Shown: positions 24,846 through 34,574, numbered from the stretch's first letter. The stretch: 43,352 nt of DNA from CAYPZL01 sp964415045 (GCA_964415045.1 CAYPZL010000023.1:1-43352); one strand, 5' to 3'. Numbers and translations are program-made. Notes: generated by a model not told the origin, from the letters alone.

Positions 24846-26873
24846 CTATTGCGTCGCCAGACCGAGGGCGTTCATCTGCCTCTGGAGCAGCGTCAGCGTG
24901 CTTTCGAGCTGGGCGTACTTGGCTACCAGCCTCGCTTCTCTGCGCGTCAGGCGGTCTTCTTCAGCCTCAATGTCGTCCTTCAACCGGCTGATCCGATCAT
25001 CGGTCGATTCCTGGTTCAGCGTCAAGGCGCCGTTGGACGCCTTGAGAATCCGGTCCAGCACATCCTCCATGGCTCCGGCAAAGCCCTGCTTGACTCGAAC
25101 CGTCGCGGTAAACGTGCCGTCCTGGCTGAGATCCACGCTCAGTTGCAGGCCGTTCTCGGGATACACGGCGTCACCATCGTCCGTGAACGTGCCGTCACCG
25201 GTTATGATGTTCCCGTCGATCGTCATGTCCCGATAGGTGGATTCGTCTTCGGATTTGATTTGGGCGCTGGTCACGGCCCCGCCGGAAACGGTCACTTGAA
25301 CGTCGTAGGTGCCGCCCGAGGTATAGCTGCCCGAGGCGCCGTAGAACTCAATCGCATTGCTGTCCGAACTGCCGGTCTTATTCGCCCCGATCAGGGCCAG
25401 CACGCCCATGTAATTCTCGGCCACCGCTTCATCGAAGACGCCGGTATCGAGCTCCAGCACACCGTTGCGATCGAGCTCCAGGCCGATCTGCCCCGGCATG
25501 AGAAACGCGTCGATGTCGATGAGGAACCCGTCCGTACGCTCGATCAACGGCATGCGAAGGTTGTTCTTGATGTCTCTTACCGTCGAATTCGTCATCAGCA
25601 GGCCGGCCGTCTCCGTCTCTTCATCGTAGCCCGTTTTCTTCTCGATGAACGTCACAACAGAGTTGTACGCATCCACCATTTTGCCGAGTTTCTCTTCGAG
25701 CGATTCGATATCCCGCGTCAGGCCCACCTGGATCGTGCCCGTGTCGTGCAGGTGCAACGTCACTCCGCTGATCGCGTCGTCGATCGTATTCGAGCTGCGG
25801 GTGATCCACTCGTCCGCCCCCGCGGGGTAGCCGTCCACCTTGATGCGCGAGTCCTGCGCCGACTGCGTTTCGATGAAGTCTGCTTCGGTGAAACCGGCCA
25901 GACTCGCGCTGGTGCTGCCTCCCGTGGTGGATTGGCTGATGGTCGGCAGATCGAATGTTGTGCCGCCGGAACCGTTATACGCCAAACTCAGGCTCATCTG
26001 GCTCACGCCGCTCGTGTGGTCCGTCAGTACAATGTCACCATTGACCAGCTTCGCCGTGGCCGTATCGACAAAGGCATCGTTGATCTCGCCGATCAAATGA
26101 CTGAGCTTGCTGTTTTCCGTGATCGCAAAAGTCTCGTTGACCGCCGTTCCGTCATGCAGGGTCCCGCTGATCGTGATCGATTCCCCTCCCGCAAGCGTGC
26201 CGCTGAACTGGTCGAGATTGGTGAGCAAGGTATCGAGCGCGGCGTCGTTGTTGCCGCTGGTAAAGGGCGATTGCGACTGCCAGACCTCCGTGTTGCTGCT
26301 GTTGATCGAAATCTGGTAGTCCGAGCCGGCGTCATTGCCGCTCAGCACGAGATGGTATGCATCGTTGTAGTGCAGCAGGCTCGCGGTCACTCCCGGGTTG
26401 TTGGCCTCGTTGTTGATCAGTCCCACCAGATCTTCCAGCGTCGTGTCTGCGGTCGTCGTGATAACCGACTCCTCGTTATTATAGGAGTAGATGAACGTGC
26501 CGGCCCCGACGTAGTCTTCCGGGTATTCCATCCCGCTGGAGTGCACCCAGCGTTCCGAGTTGGCCAATTGGTCGATCACGACCGTGTGATTGCCCTCAAA
26601 GGCTTTATCGGACGCTTCCGCCGTGAGGATGTCCTCGTCGCTGGACGTGGTTTCATAGGCGCGCAGCTTGCTGGCGTCGGAGAGAGCCTCGACGGCGCTC
26701 TGCAGCGTCTCCAGGTTGGTCTCGAGGGTGTTCAGGGCATTCCTGACCTCTTCCTCCTCGGCCAGGTCCGCCTCGTACGAATTGAGTCGCCTCGACTCAA
26801 CGGCCATCAACTGCTGTACGATCGCACTGGTATCGATGCCGGTACTGATCCCGGTAAGCTGTACTTCGGCCAT
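24846..26873 (-). CDS. fliD: Flagellar filament cap protein FliD
   Basis: The 675-aa cap protein directs flagellin folding at the filament tip. FliD_N is clear (GISTGIDTSAIVQQLMAVESRRL), as is the C-terminal coiled coil (STDDRISRLKDDIEAEEDRL, ARLVAKYAQLESTLTLLQ). The central D2/D3 region is rich in Ser, Thr, Gly and Asp with several beta-repeat-like segments, including one (about residues 505-600) resembling a segment in this window's FlgK. It is longer than the usual 450-500 aa. AAGGAT...AGG precedes the ATG. It lies 111 nt after the giant multi-enzyme gene on the same strand. Confidence 0.95.
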   Translation of the reverse strand: MAEVQLTGISTGIDTSAIVQQLMAVESRRLNSYEADLAEEEEVRNALNTLETNLETLQSAVEALSDASKLRAYETTSSDEDILTAEASDKAFEGNHTVVIDQLANSERWVHSSGMEYPEDYVGAGTFIYSYNNEESVITTTADTTLEDLVGLINNEANNPGVTASLLHYNDAYHLVLSGNDAGSDYQISINSSNTEVWQSQSPFTSGNNDAALDTLLTNLDQFSGTLAGGESITISGTLHDGTAVNETFAITENSKLSHLIGEINDAFVDTATAKLVNGDIVLTDHTSGVSQMSLSLAYNGSGGTTFDLPTISQSTTGGSTSASLAGFTEADFIETQSAQDSRIKVDGYPAGADEWITRSSNTIDDAISGVTLHLHDTGTIQVGLTRDIESLEEKLGKMVDAYNSVVTFIEKKTGYDEETETAGLLMTNSTVRDIKNNLRMPLIERTDGFLIDIDAFLMPGQIGLELDRNGVLELDTGVFDEAVAENYMGVLALIGANKTGSSDSNAIEFYGASGSYTSGGTYDVQVTVSGGAVTSAQIKSEDESTYRDMTIDGNIITGDGTFTDDGDAVYPENGLQLSVDLSQDGTFTATVRVKQGFAGAMEDVLDRILKASNGALTLNQESTDDRISRLKDDIEAEEDRLTRREARLVAKYAQLESTLTLLQRQMNALGLATQ

Positions 26874-26890
26874 GGTTACCTATCCTTCAC

Positions 26891-26925
26891 ACTCGTAACG
26901 AGTTATGCCATCGCCCCCATGGGGG
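26891..26925. repeat. Two short perfect palindromes in the fliD leader
   Basis: ACTCGTAACGAGT (26891-26903) and CCCCCATGGGGG (26914-26925) both lie within 55 nt of the fliD start codon. They could be operator half-sites or leader hairpins. The loops are too small for a standard intrinsic terminator and no T-run follows. Confidence 0.3.
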
Positions 26926-26949
26926 TTGCTTTGACCTGCCTACGACCTG

Positions 26950-26975
26950 TTATCGTTCGAAAACCCGCACCTCTA
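26950..26975 (-). promoter_or_regulatory. Weak sigma-28-like site ahead of fliD
   Basis: On the minus strand TAGA (26972-26975), 14 nt and AACGATAA (26950-26957) echo the candidate flagellin promoter, with the same 14-nt spacing. The -10 has two mismatches to GCCGATAA and the -35 has one. It would give a leader of about 70 nt. Confidence 0.22.
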
Positions 26976-26984
26976 AAGGCCGAA

Positions 26985-29900
26985 TCAGGGCTTTTGCAGA
27001 CCGGCCGTCGACGACGGGATCGAAGCCGAATCGGTTTTGCCGGTATCGACAATCTGCAGGTCGAACTGGTCGGCACGCTCGGCACACCACTTCTGCACGT
27101 CGATTTCCAAGCCGTTCTCGAAATAATCCCGCAGGAACGCCGCACCAGCAGCACTCTGGTGGTTGTCAATCTCGCGACGCAGGTGGAACAGAGCCTGCTC
27201 TTTCATATCCAACGCATAGAAGGAGATCGCTTTGAGCAAATCCAGATTGGCAAAGCGTTGGAGGATCGTGCGGTCCATGACCTCGACCCCGTTAAGCATA
27301 CTGACGCAACTAACGTAACAGCAATGGTTGAACAGCGCTACGGCCGTTTCGAGCAGCGACTGAATCGCCTCCGACTGCACCGGCTCACTTTCCCACTTGA
27401 TGATGTGAGCCCGGAAACGCCTCAGGAAATCAGAGCAATCGCAGTTTCTCAGCTCCGCCGCCACGTCCGTCGCAGGCGAGGTCTGCGCCTTCTGGCGAAT
27501 CTCGCGGAGCTTGCACTCACAATACTGGTGGTAGCGGGTTCGACGACTGCGCGGATCGAACGTGGGCAGAAGCTGCGTCTGATTCGTCGTATGGACGCGG
27601 ACCAGGGTCAAGTAGTCCGACACATTCGCCAGCCGGACTCGTTGGTTGTGCCGCGTGTACTCAGCGAGTTTGGCCGACCAGAAGGAGTCCGACGCGAATG
27701 GGTTCTCATCGTAAAGACCGATCTGGTCAAACAGGGATTTCCGTATGATCGCCGCACCGTGGCTGAATCCATGCGTCCAAGTGGCGCACTTGTCCACAAT
27801 CTCATCGTGATCGACCGGCAAATCGATCACGTCGGTATACTCGAGCCCCTTGAATCTCCCCAAAAACGTCCGATAGCGCGACCCCACCACGGCCAACTCC
27901 GGATGGGCGGATATCCCGTCGAACAGGATTTCCAGCTTCGACGGACTCATGACATCGTCGGCGTCCTGAATCACGATGAACTCGGTACGGGCCTGTCGAA
28001 TCGCCTGGTTGCGTCGTACGTAAGGTCCGGCGTTCTCGTCGAAACACAGGGGCCGAATCCGCGAATCGCTTTGGCTGTATTCCTCGATGATCTTGCGCGT
28101 TCCGTCAGTGCTGCCGTCGTCAATGAGCAGCAGCTCCCAATCGCGCATCGTCTGGCTGCGAATGCTGTCGAGACACTCGGCCAGATACTCCTGGCAATTG
28201 TGGCACGATGTCACGATAGACACCTGTGGTGGCCCCGTCGGTTCGCTTGCGCTCGCCGTCGCCGAAGCGACGGACGCCGCTGGCCCGTCCGACGTGTTCG
28301 TCTCCCAGGGCAACTGTCCCAGCAGTGCGTCAACCTGCCGCCCCACGGCCTCCACGCTGAACCGCTCATCCATCAGGCGTCTGGCGTTCGTGCTGAACGT
28401 ACGCCAGAGAGCGTCGTCACGCAGCAATTGGACGCATTTGCGGGCGAAATCTTGCGCGTCATCGGTAACGAAACAATCCCGTCCGTCCGTCAGTCCGAAT
28501 CCTTCAGCGCCGATGGTCGTCGTAACAATCGGCGTCCCCACACCGGCAGCGACCCCCATCTTTCCCTTCATGCCCGCGCCGTAAAGCATCGGACAGACGA
28601 ACAGACGATAATCGGACAGCGTCCGCTCGGCGTCTTCCACGTAGCCGATCACCTTGACATTCGGATGCGGCGGAATCTCGTCGCGTCGATCCTCGTTCCC
28701 ATACCCGAAAATGTGAAACTCGACGTCCGGAACATCTCTGAGAATCAGCGGGAAGACCTCGCGGCAGAACCAGCGAACGGCGTCGAGATTGTGCTTGACC
28801 TTGAAGGCCCCGAGAAAACACAGGTGTCTCCTCTGCTCGACCGCGGGGATCTCGACCGGAACCGTGTGGATATTGGGGATAACGGCAACGTTCAAGTCGT
28901 TGCTGACGTTATCGAGGATATTCTGACGCTCCACCTCTGTCACGGCCAGCACCAAATCGGCCAGCGGGTAGAGTGCTTTCTCCAACTCCAGGAATTCCTG
29001 CGCTTTGGCCAGATCTGCCCGATCCTGCGACAGTTCGAAACGTCGCATGTATTTCTTGGCGTGAAAGTCCATCGTATCGACAATGATCCTCACGCCCGGA
29101 CGATGCCGACGCAACCATCGGGCCACCTCCAGCGTGATCCTCACGTACGCCGGAGTCCACAGATTCGTGATCCAGACACAATCGAGATCGTCCACTCGGT
29201 TGAAGTGCAGGTAATCAACGAAGCTGGTGGCTGTGGGGCCGTTCTCGATGAAACGAATCGCACCGTCGAAGGCCGCTTTGTAGCGCGCATCCTCCGCGTA
29301 GCGAACATACTGCAAATGGTCGATCGTGTGTCCCTGTTCGACCAGAATCTTGAGCAGGTAGTAGATGCGCAGGTTGGAGCTGCCCATATCGTACGCGGGC
29401 GTACAGGAATTGACGAACGTAATACGACGCGGCCGATTCTCCGTCGTGACGTCGATCGCCCGATCCTGTGCCTCGGCAAGGCAATCCGTCGCATCTGAGC
29501 GAGAGAGGGGATTCTGCGTTGGCCGGTCGGCGGTTGCGTTCGCATTGACCGCGTCACTGATACGCGTCTGGCCCCTCTCGACGGCTTCGAGTTCTTCGAC
29601 GTACCCCTTGAGCAGGTGCCCCCGGAAACACTCACGGTACCCCGTATAGAGAGCCTCAAGATGCCGCGGGGTAATCGAGTCCGGCGCGGCCGCCTCCTGA
29701 GCCAGCACGGCTTCAAACTTCGCCACCTTGGCCGTCCATTCATCCAGGGAAGCCGCATAGGTACCTCGATACTCGGCACCCGCATTCTCGAGCTGATAGC
29801 GCGGAATGATAATCTCCGGATGCACTGCCGCAACGCGATGCAAGGCCCGTCCCTGTTTGTAGCTGCGCCGACAGAAATCGTCGAAGGTCACCGGTCTGAG

Positions 29901-32900
29901 CACAAAGCTGCGAGCCCGAGCGTTATACAAGACCCGAATCTGTCGAGGCAACAGCCGACAGACCAACTCGGTGTCCTCGTAGCCAAAGCACAAACGCGTG
30001 TCAAAGGGGCCTTCGACGCTTTGCAGCAAAGAGCGCTTGGCGGAAACGAGGCCGCCCCACCATTTCCACTGGTTGTAGAACTGACCGTGCTGGAGCTTGT
30101 CAAAACCGAAGTATTCGCCGCCGACGTGCGTCACGTAGTGCATCAGCGGCGTGACCTGCAAGTTCGAATGCCAGTCGAGATGCCCCAGGACCGCCACGCA
30201 TTCGTCCGTGTGTTCGCGATGGCCGCGCAAATGCTCGGCCACCAACTCCGGTGCAGGTACGTCATCGTCATCACTGAACAGGATAATGTCGCCTTCGGCC
30301 GCGTGAATGCCGGCATTCCGGGCGGCTGCCAATCCGCAGTTCTCCTGGTAGAGATACTTCAGATTCATCGCACCACCGAATCGGCTGACCATCTCCTTCA
30401 CGGGTGGCACCGATCCGTCGTCGACGACAATCACCTCGAAGTCCTCTCGAGCGGCGGTCTGTGCGGCGAACCCGCCGAGCACTTTCTCGAGAAACTCGGG
30501 GCGGTTATACGTTGTCAGGACGACCGAGATCTTCGACGAACACGATGGCGTGGCCGCCACGGTCGGAGCAGCGCTGTTGGGAAGAGCCGCCAGTGTGCCA
30601 TCGGCTCGTTTGCGCATGAAGCAGATACTGCGGCCGAACTCGATCGACGCAATCTGCTTAGCGATACTCTCCGGCTCGGCCTGATCGGCGGCAAGCCACG
30701 CCTGCGGACTGCTGCCTTTAGCCTTTTTGCCATGCCGATTGACGACGTCAACGAACCCTTTGAGCATCTCCACCATCGTATCCGGGCGGTTCTCTCCCCC
30801 GCCGAACCCGGTCCGGTACGAGGTGTGCAAGTCCTCAACCACGTAGATGCCTCCCGGTTTCACATACGGGAAAAGCACGTTGAAGCTTATGATCTGCTGG
30901 TTCATGAAGTGCCCGCCGTCGTCGATGATGATATCGAACGCGCCGCCTGCTTCCTCGACGACCGAACGCAGGAAATTCTCGTCGGTCTGATCGCCAATGC
31001 AAATGCGAATCCGCCTGTCCGCAAACCTTCGGCGATCTGGATGTATGTCGATGCCTGTGATCTCTGCGTTAGGGAAGTACTCCTGCCACGTCCGCAGAGA
31101 GGCTCCCATGCCAATGCCGATTTCCAGAATCTTCAGCGGCAGACCGCGCACCGGCTCGAACCACTTGGCATAATACGGCGTGTAGTTGTGCCCGAGAGAA
31201 CACTTGTCCGTGCGGTGTCGGCATGCAATGTCATCCAGAGTCTTCCTCATCTGCTTCCTCGTCGATCCGCTTGGTGCGGGACTCTCGCAATTTATCAAGC
31301 GTGTATTGGACTTTCTGGTTGTTGTCTTTGATGGTGCGGACGCAGTTCTTCGCCCTTCCGCAGCCTGCCTGGCTCGCGCGGCACACGCGTCCTGCTCGCT
31401 CGTTAGCCGCGTCGAAATCGCCTCCGATGATGACCGCAAGCTGTACAAGTGCTCCGGCACGTTCAGGATATCGCCGCGCTCGGATAGGCGCAGCCACAGG
31501 TCGTAATCCTGTGCGTATTCATAGCTGTCGTCATAGCCGCCGGCCTGCACAAGCGCGGCTCTGCGGATCATCGCCGAGCCGTGAACGACTGCGTTCGTCG
31601 TCATCAGCCGCTCGCGAATCTCCTCGCTGGTCGTGCGAGGTTTCCATTGCCCGACGATCCGACCCTCTTCATCGATACGGTGACACCACGTACCCACAGC
31701 CAGACAACGCGGGTGCGTGTCGAGAACCTCAACTTCTTTCTCGAACCGGCGCTCATGAGAAACATCGTCGGCGTCCATACGAGCGACGTACTCGCCCCGA
31801 CAGAACCGCAGACCGATGTTCAACGATTTCGTCAGCCCTTGGTTCTCCGCGTTGCGATAGATGACGGTTCGCGAATCCTTCATCTCGCGCAGAATCTCAG
31901 GTGTCGCGTCATTGCTGGCGTCGTCCACGATCACAACCTCGAAGTCCTGATAGGTCTGATCGTAGATGCTCTGCAAGGCCTGACGAATGAAACGTTCGCC
32001 ATTGTACGCGCAAAGCAGGACGCTCACTTTCGGCGTATGGGTGTTTTGGCTCCGTAACTCCGCACAAACAGCCGGCTGGGGCACCGCGTTCGATTCAGCA
32101 GCCGCCGTGCCGGCGCTTTCGGTTGGGACGGAGATCCGTTCAGCATCCGAACTGTTTCTTTCAAAAGACGCTGTCTTGCCCTCCAGTTCGCCGCCCAGGT
32201 ATTGGGCCAACAATTCCTTGTCTTCGTTGATGATAAACGACGTTTTGCCTTTCTTGGTGGTCCACACGCGGTCTACAAAACGTATGCTCAACTCCATCCC
32301 ACCGGAGAACCGACGAACATCCTTCTTAAGATTCTCAATATCCGCGTCCGTGCACCACGGATTTCGGACAACGTTGACCTCCAGTCGATATCCGGGTTTC
32401 TGAACGTACTGCACCGTGCGGATGCCGCTGCGGAAATTAGGCCCCTTCTTGTCCGCCCCCACCAAACCGATGCCATGGTGCATCAAGAAGGTGGGTGTAA
32501 TCACGCCTTGGCGGGTGATGATGATGTCGTTGGCCCTGCCTTTGACCCGGATAAGGGGCAACTCTCTCCCGCATGAGCACTTGCGTCCCAAAAACCGGAC
32601 GGAGTCGCCGTTTTCGTAGCGGATGAAAGGCATTGCGTAATTCCACAGGTCGGTAACGATCTGCTTGCCTTCCACGTCTTCGATGATGGCCCGCTCCATG
32701 AAGTAGTGGAGCCCTTCCCGCTTTTCGCACTCCCAGGCGCAGGCCCCGCCGTCGTTGCAGCAGTATTCTTCCAGAACCTTGCAGTTGAAGGCTTCTTCTA
32801 TGACGTGCCGTTGTTCGTCGTACAGATTCTCCGAACTGGGAATCGCTGAGACGACACCCTGGAGACGGATCCCGCGGTCGAGACAGTACTTGGCCAGGAT

Positions 32901-34574
32901 GTATAGAGAACCAACGTACCCCTTTAAATGCTGGGGTCTGAAGGAGCGCACGACCTCAAGGTTTTTCGCGAGATTCTCCTCCGTTAGATCGCCGACCAGA
33001 TGGATGACATTGCCTTCCTTGACGATCGACTGCGCCGACTTGACGATGCAACAGCGCATGCCCGGCTCATAGCCGCCCCACTTCCATCCGCGCAAATGTG
33101 CATTCCATCTCACGCGTCCGGCAACCTCAGACTCGTAGTACTGCAATGAGGTACCCGTCGAACCGCCGGTATACATCGTCCGGCGAACCAGAGCCCGATT
33201 CACAAAATCCTCGTTCTCCTGCAACTCTTCGCGCGTGGTAATGGGCAGCCGCTGAAGATCTTCCTGCGAACGAATGTCAGCCGGCGTGAGGCCCGCCTCC
33301 TGGAATTTGCGCCGGTAGCCGGGAATCTGTGTGTATGCGTAGTCCAACAGATAGCGTAGCCGCTCGTTCTGGAAAGCGAGTAGCCTGGTATAGGGCCAAT
33401 GCTGCGACTCCATCAAATTCGGGCAATCGTCTTCACGGGGCAACCGCCCCCCACTCTTGGTCGCGAGCCCGCTCTTCGCCGAGTGATCGCGCGGAGCCAA
33501 CGCGGGCAGCGTGGCCTTACTTCTCGACACAGTAGCGGTGGGCATGGCAGAGACACGCTTGCGTCGCGGCCGCAACGGAATCGCCATGTACAGATTGATC
33601 GGGCACAATCGACAGTAATCGAACAACGTCTCGCGAAAGCGGTTCCACTTCTCGCTGTGCCAAATTTCCGGAAGGCTCTTCTCGAAGAGGTTCCCCATGA
33701 TCGGCTCGTGCGAATACTCCACCATGTTGCAGGGATGGACATCGCCGTTGGCGAGAAGGATGGTAAAATTCTTGGGCCGCTGACATGGGGGAAGACCCAA
33801 TTCCGGCGGTCGGTAAAGACCCTTGGCAAAGTTGGCGGTGCTATTGATCGTCTCGCTGTACACGCTCTCGACGACACGGACGGCTTCGCCGCGCACGGCC
33901 GGATCGAGTGTGGCGCAAAACGCCCGCACGTCCGGCATCACACCACGGCGAAACTCGGCGATCTCGGCCTCGTTCAACAGATACTTGCCTTCGAAATCTC
34001 CTTCCAAGTACGTGAAGGCAACCCGGTCAGAACCCAAGCTGTAATGCAGCTCAATCAAGTCACGCAAATCGCGAAAGTTCTCTCGGCAAAGAAGAGTCTG
34101 TGTGAGCGGGCTGAAATTCGGATAGTCCTCGCGTAATTGACTGAAGATTCTCACCGCACGGGTAGCCTTCTGCCAAAGCCCCGGATGGCATCGCATTTCA
34201 TCGTGAACTTCCGGATCGGCGCTGTAAATGGATATGCTGACAGAATCGAGGCCAGCAGCGAGCAAGCGCTGAGCATACTCCTCATTAATCAGACTTCCAT
34301 TCGTATTGACGTTCACGAACCAGCCGTATTGTTTCCCCGCCCGGATCAAGTCTGTGAGCCGCTTGTACAGAGTAGGCTCGCCGCCGCTGATATCCAGCCG
34401 TTTCACGCCCAGTTTGCTCGCGTCAGCGAAGATCGTCATCCATTGCTCGAATGACAGCTTCCGAGCGTTTGCCAAGTCTCGATGGAGCTGCTTGCGCAAT
34501 TGGCACGTCGGGCAATTGGCCGTACAAGCCAACGTCGGCTTAATCACCAGCTTTTCGAGCTTGTATTGTGACAT
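26985..34574 (-). CDS. Giant multi-enzyme protein: radical SAM, PaaK-like ligase, three GT2, GT4, sugar O-methyltransferase
   Basis: The frame is open for 2529 codons. Domains in order: radical SAM with CxxxCxxC at residues 17-24 and SPASM-type Cys at 264, 282, 321, 324; PaaK/CapK-like adenylate-forming domain (about 388-790, loop YTGGSTGTS 468-476); GT2 (850-1060, DADD 934-937); MycE/ElmM-like O-methyltransferase (1109-1325, EIGIGMG 1151-1157, IIDDGGH and VVEDLH metal-site motifs); GT2 (1348-1590, DDDD 1435-1438); GT4 (1716-2085); GT2 (2116-2330, DADD 2204-2207); a helical tail of unknown role. Ala/Ser/Thr-rich linkers join most domains. The ATG at 34574 has AAAGGA 9 nt upstream. The stretch at residues 1075-1108 looks out of frame, and an independent start exists at 31250, so this may be two genes fused by a one-base loss. 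Context (FlgN-like gene before, fliD after) suggests flagellar glycan synthesis; the acceptor and sugars are unknown. Confidence 0.75.
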   Translation of the reverse strand: MSQYKLEKLVIKPTLACTANCPTCQLRKQLHRDLANARKLSFEQWMTIFADASKLGVKRLDISGGEPTLYKRLTDLIRAGKQYGWFVNVNTNGSLINEEYAQRLLAAGLDSVSISIYSADPEVHDEMRCHPGLWQKATRAVRIFSQLREDYPNFSPLTQTLLCRENFRDLRDLIELHYSLGSDRVAFTYLEGDFEGKYLLNEAEIAEFRRGVMPDVRAFCATLDPAVRGEAVRVVESVYSETINSTANFAKGLYRPPELGLPPCQRPKNFTILLANGDVHPCNMVEYSHEPIMGNLFEKSLPEIWHSEKWNRFRETLFDYCRLCPINLYMAIPLRPRRKRVSAMPTATVSRSKATLPALAPRDHSAKSGLATKSGGRLPREDDCPNLMESQHWPYTRLLAFQNERLRYLLDYAYTQIPGYRRKFQEAGLTPADIRSQEDLQRLPITTREELQENEDFVNRALVRRTMYTGGSTGTSLQYYESEVAGRVRWNAHLRGWKWGGYEPGMRCCIVKSAQSIVKEGNVIHLVGDLTEENLAKNLEVVRSFRPQHLKGYVGSLYILAKYCLDRGIRLQGVVSAIPSSENLYDEQRHVIEEAFNCKVLEEYCCNDGGACAWECEKREGLHYFMERAIIEDVEGKQIVTDLWNYAMPFIRYENGDSVRFLGRKCSCGRELPLIRVKGRANDIIITRQGVITPTFLMHHGIGLVGADKKGPNFRSGIRTVQYVQKPGYRLEVNVVRNPWCTDADIENLKKDVRRFSGGMELSIRFVDRVWTTKKGKTSFIINEDKELLAQYLGGELEGKTASFERNSSDAERISVPTESAGTAAAESNAVPQPAVCAELRSQNTHTPKVSVLLCAYNGERFIRQALQSIYDQTYQDFEVVIVDDASNDATPEILREMKDSRTVIYRNAENQGLTKSLNIGLRFCRGEYVARMDADDVSHERRFEKEVEVLDTHPRCLAVGTWCHRIDEEGRIVGQWKPRTTSEEIRERLMTTNAVVHGSAMIRRAALVQAGGYDDSYEYAQDYDLWLRLSERGDILNVPEHLYSLRSSSEAISTRLTSEQDACAARARQAAEGRRTASAPSKTTTRKSNTRLINCESPAPSGSTRKQMRKTLDDIACRHRTDKCSLGHNYTPYYAKWFEPVRGLPLKILEIGIGMGASLRTWQEYFPNAEITGIDIHPDRRRFADRRIRICIGDQTDENFLRSVVEEAGGAFDIIIDDGGHFMNQQIISFNVLFPYVKPGGIYVVEDLHTSYRTGFGGGENRPDTMVEMLKGFVDVVNRHGKKAKGSSPQAWLAADQAEPESIAKQIASIEFGRSICFMRKRADGTLAALPNSAAPTVAATPSCSSKISVVLTTYNRPEFLEKVLGGFAAQTAAREDFEVIVVDDGSVPPVKEMVSRFGGAMNLKYLYQENCGLAAARNAGIHAAEGDIILFSDDDDVPAPELVAEHLRGHREHTDECVAVLGHLDWHSNLQVTPLMHYVTHVGGEYFGFDKLQHGQFYNQWKWWGGLVSAKRSLLQSVEGPFDTRLCFGYEDTELVCRLLPRQIRVLYNARARSFVLRPVTFDDFCRRSYKQGRALHRVAAVHPEIIIPRYQLENAGAEYRGTYAASLDEWTAKVAKFEAVLAQEAAAPDSITPRHLEALYTGYRECFRGHLLKGYVEELEAVERGQTRISDAVNANATADRPTQNPLSRSDATDCLAEAQDRAIDVTTENRPRRITFVNSCTPAYDMGSSNLRIYYLLKILVEQGHTIDHLQYVRYAEDARYKAAFDGAIRFIENGPTATSFVDYLHFNRVDDLDCVWITNLWTPAYVRITLEVARWLRRHRPGVRIIVDTMDFHAKKYMRRFELSQDRADLAKAQEFLELEKALYPLADLVLAVTEVERQNILDNVSNDLNVAVIPNIHTVPVEIPAVEQRRHLCFLGAFKVKHNLDAVRWFCREVFPLILRDVPDVEFHIFGYGNEDRRDEIPPHPNVKVIGYVEDAERTLSDYRLFVCPMLYGAGMKGKMGVAAGVGTPIVTTTIGAEGFGLTDGRDCFVTDDAQDFARKCVQLLRDDALWRTFSTNARRLMDERFSVEAVGRQVDALLGQLPWETNTSDGPAASVASATASASEPTGPPQVSIVTSCHNCQEYLAECLDSIRSQTMRDWELLLIDDGSTDGTRKIIEEYSQSDSRIRPLCFDENAGPYVRRNQAIRQARTEFIVIQDADDVMSPSKLEILFDGISAHPELAVVGSRYRTFLGRFKGLEYTDVIDLPVDHDEIVDKCATWTHGFSHGAAIIRKSLFDQIGLYDENPFASDSFWSAKLAEYTRHNQRVRLANVSDYLTLVRVHTTNQTQLLPTFDPRSRRTRYHQYCECKLREIRQKAQTSPATDVAAELRNCDCSDFLRRFRAHIIKWESEPVQSEAIQSLLETAVALFNHCCYVSCVSMLNGVEVMDRTILQRFANLDLLKAISFYALDMKEQALFHLRREIDNHQSAAGAAFLRDYFENGLEIDVQKWCAERADQFDLQIVDTGKTDSASIPSSTAGLQKP
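31231..31375 (-). other. Frameshift junction and overlapping gene boundary inside the giant ORF
   Basis: Around the GGG at 31353-31355 the main frame turns into Arg/Ser/Thr-rich sequence (KTTTRKSNTRLINCESP). Another frame instead continues KNCVRTIKDNNQKVQYTLDK and ends RIDEEADEEDSG at a TGA (31231-31233). By my count G or C ends 26 of 39 codons in that frame against 17 of 34 in the main frame. Restoring one base near here would give a 1114-aa first protein (radical SAM, ligase, GT2) with a natural acidic end. Confidence 0.6.
31248..31260 (-). promoter_or_regulatory. Shine-Dalgarno and internal start for the methyltransferase half
   Basis: On the minus strand GAGGAA stands 4 nt before an ATG at 31250, which opens MRKTLDDIACRHRTDK, a natural methyltransferase N-terminus. 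It overlaps the alternative-frame stop of the first half by 20 nt, the layout of translationally coupled genes. The second protein would run 26985-31250, 1421 aa. Confidence 0.55.

Noticed and set aside
24549..29498. 1649-codon plus-strand open frame antisense to fliD and the giant enzyme
   Set aside because: The opposite strand encodes clear FliD and glycosyltransferase domains. The antisense product is Arg/His/Val-rich with no recognisable domain, as expected of a mirror frame in GC-rich coding sequence.
29616..31331. 571-codon plus-strand open frame opposite the GT2/methyltransferase region
   Set aside because: Antisense mirror of well-defined GT2 and methyltransferase motifs; no protein-like features.
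32097..32112. Sigma-54-like CGGCACGGCGGCTGCT on the minus strand within the giant gene
   Set aside because: It has two mismatches to the consensus and lies in a GC-rich linker coding for Ala/Thr/Gly, so chance is likely.
33413..33460. Possible separate start (ATG at 33413) for the PaaK-like domain
   Set aside because: There is no Shine-Dalgarno upstream and the linker before it stays protein-like in the main frame, unlike the junction near 31350.
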